A DNA stretch of 64,000 nt, from contig NC_092474.1 of assembly GCF_047495875.1 (NCBI RefSeq), positions 11,408,501 through 11,472,500 of the forward strand, read 5' to 3'. A model generated the notes under the pieces. The model searched no databases. It was not told the origin of the DNA and saw only the letters and a program-made list of their open reading frames with translations. The stretch's first letter is position 1; each line of letters opens with the position of its first letter. A program made the position numbers and the translations under genes. The stretch is from Pithys albifrons albifrons (Eukaryota; Chordata; Aves; Passeriformes; Thamnophilidae). Below, one piece after another: positions 13,001 to 25,000 of the stretch.

Positions 13001-16000
13001 CACTCAGGAGCTGTCTATAAGGAGAGCAAATCTGCATGTCTATAATGCTGAGAGACAGCCTGTGCCTGTCTGTACCCACGTACAATCCCTGAGTATTTTG
13101 ATGGGCACGCTGTCTGTGTGGGTAGAGTCTCTCCTCCTGCTGGCACTATTTCTCTCATATCTGATGTAGCTCCTGCGTGTGGCTGAGCTATTTCCAACTG
13201 ATGACTGGGCCTGAAGGAGAAAAACACTTCAGGGCTTGGAGGACTCTCTACTCAAAACACCTCTAGCATTACACATCCACACATGTGAGTACAAGATTCT
13301 GCTCTACCTCCAGTCCTATGTAGCAATTTATCTCTCCAGAATACCTATCTGATACCAACACCACAGTCAAAGAGCATCACACCTCTGCTCTGCTGCTGCC
13401 AGGAACAAAGGGGAAACATGCCACAGAAAAGGAAGTCTGTTATCAATCTGTACCTAATATTTCCCTCCACCTCTTGCTCCCTCAATTCATGTATTATATC
13501 ATCTCTTTCCATGTATATGATATGGAAAAACATCCCAAGGCACTGAGCCTCATTTTACCCTCAGCTGCACAAGCAGTTCCCATTAGCATCAATGAGGGCT
13601 ACTCACAAGTTCTGAATTTGGCCCCTGGGCTTGTCAGTCCAGAGCAACAGTGATCTTAGAAGGATCCTGATAGTCAGAAAACATCCCCTGCCTATAATCA
13701 GCAACTCATTTAATGTAAATGTTCCTTTTATATATATTTGATACCCTTTCTTACCCTGAAGGACTAAACTTTTGGATGTGAAGACCAATGAATTAAGTTC
13801 ACATCCAGCTGAGCAAAGACTGCATAACAAATACTTCCCTGTAAAATATCCTTGCTGGAGGCCACTTTTTTTTTTTTGTGAAATGTCCTCCATTCATTAT
13901 TCATAAACTAAGGCCCTTACAAGTTTTTCCCCTCTCCAGCCCCACCCTTGGTGTGAAAGTGCTGAAGGAAGGAATGACTTTACACACATTGGAGAACAGC
14001 ACCATGAATTAATAATACAGTTTAACCAAGTTTGTCTAACATCACTATAATTGAGTTATAAAAATTTCATATCAGACTTCTTGCCCAGATTCCTCTGGCT
14101 AGTTCAAGCAAGGAAGGACAGTGTGTAATACTTACTACTTCCTTAGGAGACAGGAAGCTGTAGAGTGGGAGGGTTTGGCTGGCTTTTTGACTGGCCTGAA
14201 CCTCTGCAGAGGAGCTTCTCTTTGCAGTGATCTTTGAATGGTGCCGGGAGCGTCTTCGCCGTACTTTGCGCCCCTCCTCCCGAGACCTGGCTCTGTGCCT
14301 CCAGGAGACATGAACAGCGAAAATGTTATTCCTTAGTATGGCAGAAGGGCCCATTACCAGCTCCACACAAACCCTTGGCAGCTCTGTGCTAGGACATGGC
14401 ATGTGGCAAAATGTCTTCCACATGACTGCTGTGTGGAGCCATAATGGAGAGAAGAGGGGGGTTTTGCTTTTCTGCTTTAAAAGAAAAATACTGATTTTGC
14501 ATCCAGACCTTGGACCTTAACCTCAGATTTCATCTCCAGCTCATGATTTTCTGGTGGCTCAAGGCAAGCCATGCCTTCATGGAGCCTAGAATGTGATACA
14601 CCTCCAGAAGACACACTCTGCTCTTGAGTGAGCACCCCTCCCATTACTGATTGCATTCCTCCCCCCACTGATCATCAGCTTTTCATATGAAAATTCACAG
14701 CACTTAGGAGAAGTCAAGTGGGAGAGTGGGGGTGGGTTCTTCAAGTGCTTTCAGAGAACATGAAACATGAACTCATGATGTGTATAAACCACTTGCTGTT
14801 GCAGCAATGCCGACTCTAACACCAGCACCCACTTAGCCAGCCCCAGGTCCTGTCATCCACAGGACAGAGATTTTAATCAGGTCAAAGACAGTGGCTATAG
14901 ATTGCCACGGGCAAATATATTTCTGTTGCTAAGACCATGTTTAAGCATTTCCTGGGACATCAGCAGGACAGAGCCCTTGGGCTGGGGAAGGGACACTAGG
15001 CTGGAATCAGCTGTCATGGGCTGATCATCAGGATTAGAAGTGACTGGCAGACCAAAAAGCTGCAGCCACTGCTCCTCGAGGCAAAACCCTCCTATGGCCG
15101 AGACCACAAGCAGCTCAGCCCCCAGCATGTGACATTGCTGCTACCCGAATGGGACGTGGCTCTGCACACAGAGCCTGTGGCTCAGGCAGGCTATGGCAAA
15201 CATGTCCTTGAGCCCACAGGGGAGTGTGGAGGACACTGAGCTCAGGGAGTGGTGCCATTACCTGCTCCGGCAGTCGGGCGAGTGCGAGTCGGAGCTCTCT
15301 GAGCGAGAGTGGCAGCGGCGGTGGCGGTGAGATTTCCTGGTGTGCCCTCGAGAGCTTCAAGAAGCAGAAAGAAAACCAGCATTAGGCCAACAGATGGGGG
15401 GCTGCAAGAGCCAGCAGCTGTAGGCTGCAGTCAACAACATTCAAATCAGAACAAAGATCTGTGTTTTAAACCAGAGACTGGTGTATGAAACACTGTACAG
15501 AACATCGAGGCATGAAATTCTCCATCCCTTCATTGCTACACTGACATCAAGGCAAGCCATCTTCCAACATTTTACACAGCTATTAGATTGGTTCTGTAGT
15601 CTGCTGGGGGAAGATTTGTGGACAAGCATGCAGGAGTGCAGCAGCCACCACCAATCCTTTCTGCTTTGAAGACTTTAAAGAACTATGTGCTTGCCTTTAA
15701 TTCTGCAACCCACCCTAAAATAGCCAAGCAAGTGCTTCCTTCCTGTTGCTGAGCCTTGTGGGGAGCACCATCCCTTCAGGCAACCCAGCACAGTCCTGCA
15801 ACCCTCTCCATAGTGCTGGCTCCTTGTTAAAGAGCAGATGCAGAAGGACAAGCTCCAAGCGATACAGTGCACTCGGTAACAGCCAGCCTTGCCCACCCTT
15901 TGCAGGTGGGAGCATCTAGCCAGTCCTGTGGGCAGCTCTCATGGCTGCTACACAAAGTACAGCTTCCCTGATGGCAGCCTGCCCTGGACACAGCTCTTGC

Positions 16001-19000
16001 TTGAGGGGCAGGGCCATTTACCTGCCTTCTGACAGGAGCCCAGTCACTGCTGCTCCCTTTTGTGACAGGGCCTGAGGACAGTCCCCAGCAAACCATGTGC
16101 AGGGACACAGGTCCAGTGCCCTGCTGAGCTTCCCCTTGCACCATCCAGGCTGTTTCTCATGGATTACCTGTCCCTGTTACTGAAGGCCTGTTGTTGCCTG
16201 CACCAACAGCTGAAGTCCTGCATGCAGAAAATGGGGTGACATGGGTGGCAGGCTACCTGCCACCTTCTGTGCCCATTCCCTCTCACCAGTGCCCACTACA
16301 GCAATTATTGTAGTCCTGGCAGCACATCCATCTGCTCAGACTGGCATGGCTGTGCCAGCAGTCAAAGCTAATGGTGGATGAGCTGGTGGGAACAGCCTGG
16401 CTTCATGACCACACTATACAGTCACTGACAGGATGAATATGACCTGCTTGGACAGCATTTAGCAATTTGCCAGTATAAAAACTCAGCAAATAATTACTTG
16501 GGAACAGCATCTCCTTTAAGACAAAAGGGCCACCTCCATGGCAATTCCTTCAACTCCACTTGGCTATTTTCTTTGATGCTTTTCACACCCTATATTTTTA
16601 AAAACTTCACATTTTGGGATCCTCCTTCCTTGTTTCCATATGGCTGAGATCAGCAACACTGAGCATCTTTCCCTTTCCAGTCTCTCCAGTTTGTTTTCCC
16701 TCCCTGCAGAAGGAAAAACTGGTCCTGTGTGATTTAGATAACCAGTTGTTCAATGCAAAGATAAGCCAAAGCAATATGATTATGCAAAAATCCTGATCTG
16801 AGATGGCTCATGGGATCCATCTGATCCATGCCTGGGAGCAATAAGCTTTGCAGAAATCAGGAGTGGCTCAGCTCTGATTTGTGAGCAGAAAGATGAGGCT
16901 GAAATGCCTTGTTTGGTTTATCCCCAAAGAGCTATTCCAGCAGCTCTCATTCCCTGAGCTCAGGGCACGGCAGCAGGACCTGGATCTTTGTTTTAACCAC
17001 ACTGTTAGGGTACTGCTGTGTACTGCAGGCTGGGGAGGTGCCTGCTTTTACAGGTAACCTGGGAAGCCTTCCTTTTACCACTGAGATTTCTAGGTGCAGG
17101 GCAGCCCAGTTTGAGGGGAAAAAAGGGTGTCTGTGGCCTTGGTCACACAGAAATCGTAGAGAAAATGAGACAGAGATGGCCTGTGCAGGCAGTATCCCAA
17201 GTCCCAGCAAAGCCAGTCAGGGGAGCAGTGCCCAAAGTGCAGCCTCAGAGCTGTTTCCTTGCTCTGAAAGTAGGAGAGAAGCCACAACTTGCAATTGCCA
17301 GGAGAAAACAGAGAAGGAAGTGAAAAACACAGGCAACTTACAGTCCTTCCTTCTTTCCAGCCCTGAGGAACCCCATTTTACACCATCCCACTCCATTATC
17401 TGCCCCACAGGACAAGGACTGTGCTCTGCTAACACTGCAGGGCTGATGAGAACCTCAGCACCAGACTTTTTGCAGCCTCCATCACCTCCAAACAAATCCT
17501 TTCTCTTCCCTAGGCCCCATTCAGATATTTGGCTGTAGTCTATATCATGAGTAGCCCCTACTGTGACCTGCAAGAGCAGCAAACCAGGAGGAGCCAAGGC
17601 CCTTCAGAGTAAGAATGTGCCAGCCTGCACTTTGAGCAGATCAGAGTTCATTCTCTCACACTGCTCCCCCCAGAAAAGCCACAGTCCCTGTTCCAGACTG
17701 GATGAACAAGACTCTTCACATCCTTGTGAGATGCACAGAAAGTAACAAATGAGGGGTCAGAAAAAGAAGGGAGAGGAAAGATCTCCAGGCTCTACAAACT
17801 CCTTTTCATTCCAGCAAGACCAGAACTGCTGGTTTTAGCTGCCAAGCAATCCTGAGAGTGGCTCAGGGCTGTGCAGCAGGTCTAGCTCCAGGGGCCCCAC
17901 CACAGCAAGCACTTCTAGCCCACACTGTGCAGGCAGGGCAGGGAACTCCAGGAATCACTACTTACTGTTTTTTGTGTTTTCTTTCTTCCTTTCTCTTACT
18001 TTTGGGGCTTGAAGAACTAAATAAGAAATGGCTAATTAATTTGGAGATTTCTATTCTGATACAAAGCTGCACAATCACACATCAATGGTACAGTGAGATT
18101 GCCCACGAGCATGCAGGAAAAATGAAAGGGATTCGTGACTCTGCCTCAGCACGGGGGGTCTGAGTGCCTGCTGACAAATCTGCCTCCTGGGCCTGGCCAA
18201 AGCCCTCAGAGGGATCAGCCAACTTGATGACTGCCTTTTTACATAGAAAAGATGAATACTTCTTGATATGGTACATGCACATACTGGAATCAGGAGAGTT
18301 CTTCCAGTACACACCTGGGAAGCCACTGACTCTGAATGTGTCAAAGATGGGCACTGCTTGCAAATGAAAAATGAAGGTTCAGGTGGAGGATGGATGGGGT
18401 CTCCAGGGGCTAGAAAACACCAAGAGGTGTTTTCCATTTATATACTTCATTGCACAGCTTGGGCTGGAGACCCAGTTCCTGTGAGATCTGAGGAACACAT
18501 AAGGCTGAATAAGGAGAGGGTCGCCCCAGACCCACAAGGAATGGGGGGAGCCGATGGGATTCAAGAAGGAGACACAGGAGTAGTGTCTTCTGCCCCAACT
18601 CAGGGAACATCAACCTTGAAAAACCATTAAACTCCTATTTCTAAGGGACCACCCACACTTGCTCAACTCTTACCTGTGCCTTCTCTTCTTTGAAGATAAC
18701 CTGCAAGACACAAATATGTACATTGAATATAGGGTCTCACAAAAGTGTAAATTTGAATCAGAGACAATGTGTTCAGGCCCAGACTAAGCATTGGGACCTC
18801 CTGGACCAGCTGGGCAGAATGGCCCCAGCTCCCCTTTAGCAGCTGAGTTGTAGAAATGACTAGCACACTCTGCAAGTAACTGAGATTATGATACTCAGGA
18901 TAAGTTTTTAGAGAAATCAGATCCATCCTCTATCTCTGGTAGGTCTCTCTTCTCTGCTCCTGCCTCCACAGTTTTTCATTGCATGTTGAGGGGGCTGGGG

Positions 19001-22000
19001 TAAGTCCATTCCCTGGTTTTCTGTATAATGGACCAAACAGCAGTCAAAGGAAAAATCCTTTCTGTGTGACTCCAGAGCAGCCTCACAGCCAAACCACTGT
19101 CATGCCTCTGTCTTGCCTCCTGGAGCATCCCTGGGATGACACAGAAGACACTTTTGTCATACAGAGTACCCTGAGAGCATGGAGGGCACTTCCATGCACA
19201 GCCCACTGTCTCATCTCACCTCGGAGCACAACATCCCACAGAAGACACGGCCTGAGGTCCTGCCTAAAGGGGCTGTGAGATTGCCTCTGGCAAAGTCACA
19301 TGGGTTCCATAGTTAAAGTGTTCCCAGGTGTCTGGAAACAACTTCCATTGGTCACTAATCGTGAAGGGTTTATCATGCTGCCTTTTGGGACCAGCTGCAG
19401 CTCATTCTTGGCTTGCAGGGGCAAAAATTGGTATTGAAGGTTCAATGCCAAAGAGTCTCTGACAAAGGACTTCCACAAGGAGATGGCATCCATAAAAGAG
19501 AATCCCTCCTCAGGAAGAAACTGTTTTAAAGAAGTTTCTCTATCCTTGTCTGTCTTCCTCTTCTTTAAGATTCAAGCTCAACTTTTCACCCTGTTATCCA
19601 TTTTTGGGAGCTTCTCTCTTTGGTTCAATATATTATAAATACATGAACTTTCCAAGGAAGATGGCATCCACTGTTCTCTTCAAATATTGGTTTAACAGCT
19701 GAGAGAAAACAGTGCAGTATTTGCAATTTTAAAATTTAATCATATTCTCTGAATTAAAAATGGGCTTCAGAAGGGGAAGGTGGAGGCAGTGACCAGGGCT
19801 AGGAGAGGAGACTGGGATGTGAATGAGAGGAGCTTGTCTGAGCCTTTTCCTGGTCCTGGCACCTTCTGCAGGCTGGGAAAGAAGGGACAGAGATCAGTGC
19901 AATCCCTGAGCACTGATCTCATTGGCATCCCAGAGGATGGGAGCTGTGGGAATAGGACAGCAAGGACAGCAGACGGATGTTCTGCAGACCTCACAAGGAT
20001 TTGGCTTGTCCATCTCTCTGCCCCCACACCCCAACAGCACACGTTTATCTGTTTGCCCTCAGTGGACACCCCATTCTGTGCTCTCCTTGCCCAGAAGGAC
20101 ACTGGCTGTGCCCCTCCTTGGCTGCCCAGTGTTCACCTGGAGGTGGCCACTGCTGACAGCCAGAGTCTTACAGGGCTCTGCCCAAGGCAGCTGTGCCTTT
20201 CCCGCCTCTCCAACCCTCCAGCAGCTGCTGCCGACTGAATTACGTTTCCAAGGGGAAAATACCTGTTTCTTTTTCGCTTCTTGGAGCTTTTCTTCTTCTT
20301 CTTCTTCACAGGTGAGGGGCTGTAGGAGGGAGACCTGAGGAGGCAGAGGGGCATTAGGGACTGCAGGGCTCCCCAGCCCTCACCCCACCCCCAGCAGCAC
20401 CCCCAGGGCAGGCAGGGGCTGGGGGCAACCAGTGGGAATGGGATGAGGCTGGGGATGAGCCTCAACCCTGCTCTGCTGCCCTGAGGGGAGGGCGAGGCGA
20501 TGGCAGTGCCTCCCTGGGCTGTGGAACCCCCAGCCCCTCACACCTCCATCTTACACCGACCCCCTTCCCTCACACCCAGCCGAGGGCTTCGGTCCCCTCC
20601 TGCCCCACACACTGCCATGGCCATACTCTCCTCCTTCACTGGCCCTCATCCCTCACACCCAGCCAAGAGCTGCCCTGCCTGTCCCCTCACACCCCCATGG
20701 CCCCCTCACCTCCTTCACTGACACCCCTCCATCACACCCAGCCAAGAGCTGCCCTGCCTGTCCCCTCACACCCCCATGGCCCCCTCACCTCCTTCACTGA
20801 CACCCCTCCATCACACCCAGCCAAGAGCTGCCCTGCCTGTCCCCTCACACCCCCATGGCCCCCTCACCTCCTTCACTGACACCCCTCCATCACACCCAGC
20901 CAAGAGCTGCCCTGCCTGTCCCCTCACACCCCCATGGCCCCCTCACCTCCTTCACTGACACCCCTCCATCACACCCAGCCAAGAGCTGCCCTGCCTGTCC
21001 CCTCACACCCCCATGGCCCCCTCACCTCCCTCACTGACCCTCATCCCTCACACCCAGCCAAGCACTGCCCTGCCTGTCCCCTCACACCCCCATGGCCCCC
21101 TCACCTCCTTCTCTTCTTACGGCCAGATTTCTTCTTCTTCTTCTTGCCCCGGGCCGGCGGCAGCCGCTCCCCATCATATGAAGGGCTGAGGAGGGGGGAA
21201 AAAAACCAATAAACATTAAAAATATTAAAAATAAACCACAAATCGACTCACGCTGAGTTGATTCTCTCTGCCATCCCCACCTCAGGGACACGGGGCAGCA
21301 AGATCAGTGCTCACAGCGGGTTTGGGGCAGGAGTGATGCCTAATTACCCTCCAACAAATTATTTGGTCACAGTTGAAAGTGTCTAATGGAGATATAACAA
21401 GACAGCTACACCACAGCAATGCTGACTATTTAAAACGTGTTTGCTAAGGTTAATGACTCTGTAACAGATTTATAGGGTTTGTTGCTCTTTGTAAATATGC
21501 TTTAAATAATTAATTGGCATTTAATTTGCACACAGTAATTATTGCAGCCAGATGCATCTAACTATAATAAAGGCTTGACATGTGTTAAGTAGCAATTGAT
21601 TAGAAATATATATATATATTTATTGAGATGGTATGGTAATTGAAGGAGATATGCATCTCTTATACAGTTGTTAAACCTTGAAAATAAACCCTCCTGTAAA
21701 TTAATTTCTTTTTTAAACATGTGATGCCAAATGGCACTATATTTTGATGAAAAGCAAATACCATGGTTAATTAATTCAACAGCACTGGGCTGAAAAACTG
21801 ACAGATACTCTGAGGCTACTCATTAACTAAAGCAAATCCTTTTAAAGACAGGGGCAGCTGGTGGCAGCCTGTGGATCCTCAGGCTGATCCCAAATCAGCC
21901 CATGAAACTCCAAAGAGAATCCCAGGGGGATCCCCAATGGATCCAGGACCAAAGTTTGGGGGGGCACAGCCAGGTCCTCAGAGCCTCTGAAAAATCACTG

Positions 22001-25000
22001 CTGGACATGAGGGTGCTGCATTTGTGCCTCAGTTTCCCCACTCCCCCCTTGCCAGTGGGAAGAACTAGGAGCAGGTAAGGAGTGGAAGCAGCCCCGTGTT
22101 TGGAAAACAGTGTGGGATCTTCACTACAGAAACAGACCAAAAACTGAGCAGCTTTTTGCAGAGAGAACTACCATTATTGCTAGTAAAAGTCCTAATGCAG
22201 AGCAAATGGCACTTTGAGGGGGGACACTGAGCCTCCACCACTTCTCAACACTTGGTCAGCCAGGGCTTGAATACCACCAAAATCATGCTATCATAAAAAC
22301 CCACTTGCTTAGTGCTTTTAGTACACTTTGGAAAAAAATTGCCCTGTAAATCAGAAGTTCAAGTTAATGCTCCAGTTGTGAACTGTGGGTTAGCGCCGAG
22401 TGCTTCTGGTGCAGCAAATCTGAGCACAACCACGGGCCCACAGGGCACCCACACACTCCTTCCTGCTTGCTCTCTCTCTCGTCCCAAGGATTTCATGGAC
22501 CAGCAGCAGCACTGTTAGAGGATAAAGCACACCTTGGGCTCAGTGAGTCTTCTGTCTGCATTGGGGTGGAAGTCGTGTGTTTTCCAGAGTGTCTCATTGT
22601 CACTAAGCTCAGACACCTGCCCAGAGCCACCCCCAGGCTGTGCCAGACCAGGGATCCTGGCACTGCTCCCATCCCTCCCTTCTCAGAGTGCTTGAGCCCA
22701 GTTCCCATTGCTTTCCCCTGGCACAGGTTTGGGTTCCCCAGCACACAGGTCTGGGTGCCCCTCACCCCCTTCACTCAGGGGCACAGCAGGGCCACAGCCA
22801 AGGCACAGCAGGGAGGAATTGCTGACCATTCAGCCACAGACAGTTTCTGCAGAACCCTTCTCCCTCTCCCAAGGGACAATCTGTCTTTGATGTGGAAGCT
22901 TTCTCCCATGTGCTGATCTGACTTTAATTGTTTCTCCGTGATTATGATCAAAGTCTAATTAAAAATATGCTTCAGATTATTGTTCTGGTTAGCCTGAAAT
23001 CTGAAGATATGAAATGTGCTTTCTTGCTCTTTCTTTGCAGCATCTTTAACCAGAGAGGCTTTAACCCCAGAGATAGTTTAGCAGGCAGGGCTCAGAGACC
23101 CCAGCTGCTTCCTCTACAACCTTCCATTCATTTTTCCCCTCCCAAAGGGTCAGGGACTAGCAACAAGCTGATAACGAAGCTGTGTCCTAATGAAGTCAAT
23201 GCTGCTGGTCTGATCCAGGCATGGGGAGAGGGGAATTGCTGAGGGTGGTTCCCAGCAGAGCTAGTGGTGCAGAGGGGTGCTGGCAGGTCGCCTGTCTTCC
23301 AGGCAGGGCTATTTGGAAGGAGGCTGTAAGAGAAGAAGGGAACTGTAGGTTTCTCCCTGACAACATGCACAGGGATTTCATATAATCACATGCATTTACT
23401 GTACACTCACAGAGGCATTTAAGCCATCCCCAGCTCTCACAGACCCCAGAGGGGCTGGGTAAACAGCCCCAGATGCCTCCCCTGCCACCCCTCAGCTTTG
23501 AGGTGCCCCCATTCTCAGTGCTGGCTCTTACCTGCGTGACCTGCGGTGCCCGTGGTTCCGTCTCTCCCTCCCTTTGGCACAGCCATTGGTGGTGGAGGCC
23601 TCCCTGACCACGCAGCTGCTCAGCTTTTCGGGGCGTCTGTCCTCTGCAGGGTATGGCAGGCAGCCCAGTGTCCCACTGCCAGAGCAAGGGGAGAGAGAGT
23701 CATCAGGAACTGTCCCTTCAGCTGGGGTCGCTGCCTGAGGGTTTCCCCTGTCCTGGGGAATCTCCTTTCCTTCCTGCTGGCAAGGAGAGCTGCAGGTTGC
23801 TCAGCCCTGAAGTGGGAAATGCTCCTACAAGCCTCCAAAATGCCCCGTTTCCAAACAAAGCTGCACCTCACGCTTGCTGTGCTCAGCATTCAGAGATGCC
23901 ACGAGCATCGTGCAGCCGGGAAGCAGCTGGACAGCTCCATCCTGCAGGGACCCCATGGAGCTGTCCAGATCCAATCCAACGGGGAAGGGACAACGGGAGC
24001 TAGTCAGGACATCTCCTGCATCGTGGGGTTTAGATCACCAGCTCTGCAAGGACAGCACAGGTCTTGTACTCTGACAGAGAAAAACCTTTTGCATTTCAAG
24101 TGCAATTTTCCAAACCTGCTATTGCCTTGATAATACCTTGCCACACATCCTCATCCTCCACTAGAAGAAAACTTTTGGCAGCCAGGGAAGCAGCTCTCCT
24201 TCCCTCCTACAAATAGGATGCTGGGTCAGTGAATACACCTGGTCCTGCTGAAAGCCCAACCTGGAGAACCTGGGGCAGCTCAGCAGAGCTGTGGGGAACC
24301 ACCCAGGAAGACCATGGGAGCTGGTGAAGAGCAGAGCCAGTGAGTGAGTGGCCTTTAAGAAACACCAGGGCTTGTGCAAGCTGAAATGAAGAAAATCAGC
24401 CAGACAGGGAAAACAAACACAAACAAGCCTGTGTGCAGACACTCGGGGGGAAAGCAAATAGGTTTCTAGGCCCTGCAGATGTTTATTTCAAAGAATGGAA
24501 AGATTAATGAAAAGCCATAAACTGTACCCAGCAGGGGTGCTGAGAACACTGGGCTTTGGTGTCATCCAGAGTATTATTTGAATAGATAAAGCAAGTATTG
24601 GCATGTCCAGGCTCATCCTGGCTGTGGAGGTGGTACCCAGGGTGGGTTGGGCTCAGCTGGCACCGAAACTGTCCCAGTTTATTCCTACTGTTATTTTGAA
24701 GCTGATCCCAGGATTGGGCTGTGGGTGCTGATTTGGAGCTTGGCCATCCCCAGGTCAGCTCTCAAAGGTTCCCCTGCTGTGTGCACCACCCATCCTTCCT
24801 CATTCCTTTGGAAAGCAGCACAACGAAGCCCCCAGGCCACAGGGACCCCAAGAGAGAAGGGGAAGGCTGAGGTGTCCCCCTGCCAGCCCCACAGCCACAG
24901 TGGAGGATCCTTTGGGCTGCAGAGACTGCCACAGTCATCACATATGAGCCTCCTCTGGGGCCAGGGCCAGGTGTGTGCTGCCCATCTGGGGGGTTGAATG

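Larger units (their letters stand above)
21186..23531 (-). other. SRRM4 intron 2
   Basis: 2.35-kb GT-AG intron between exons 2 and 3. Its exon-3-proximal part (about 21330-21830) is an AT-rich block listed separately as a candidate regulatory element. The rest is unremarkable. Confidence 0.8.

Noticed and set aside
20697..21212. Repeated 60-codon frames every 79 bp
   Set aside because: They are translations of the minisatellite units; no coding role is plausible.
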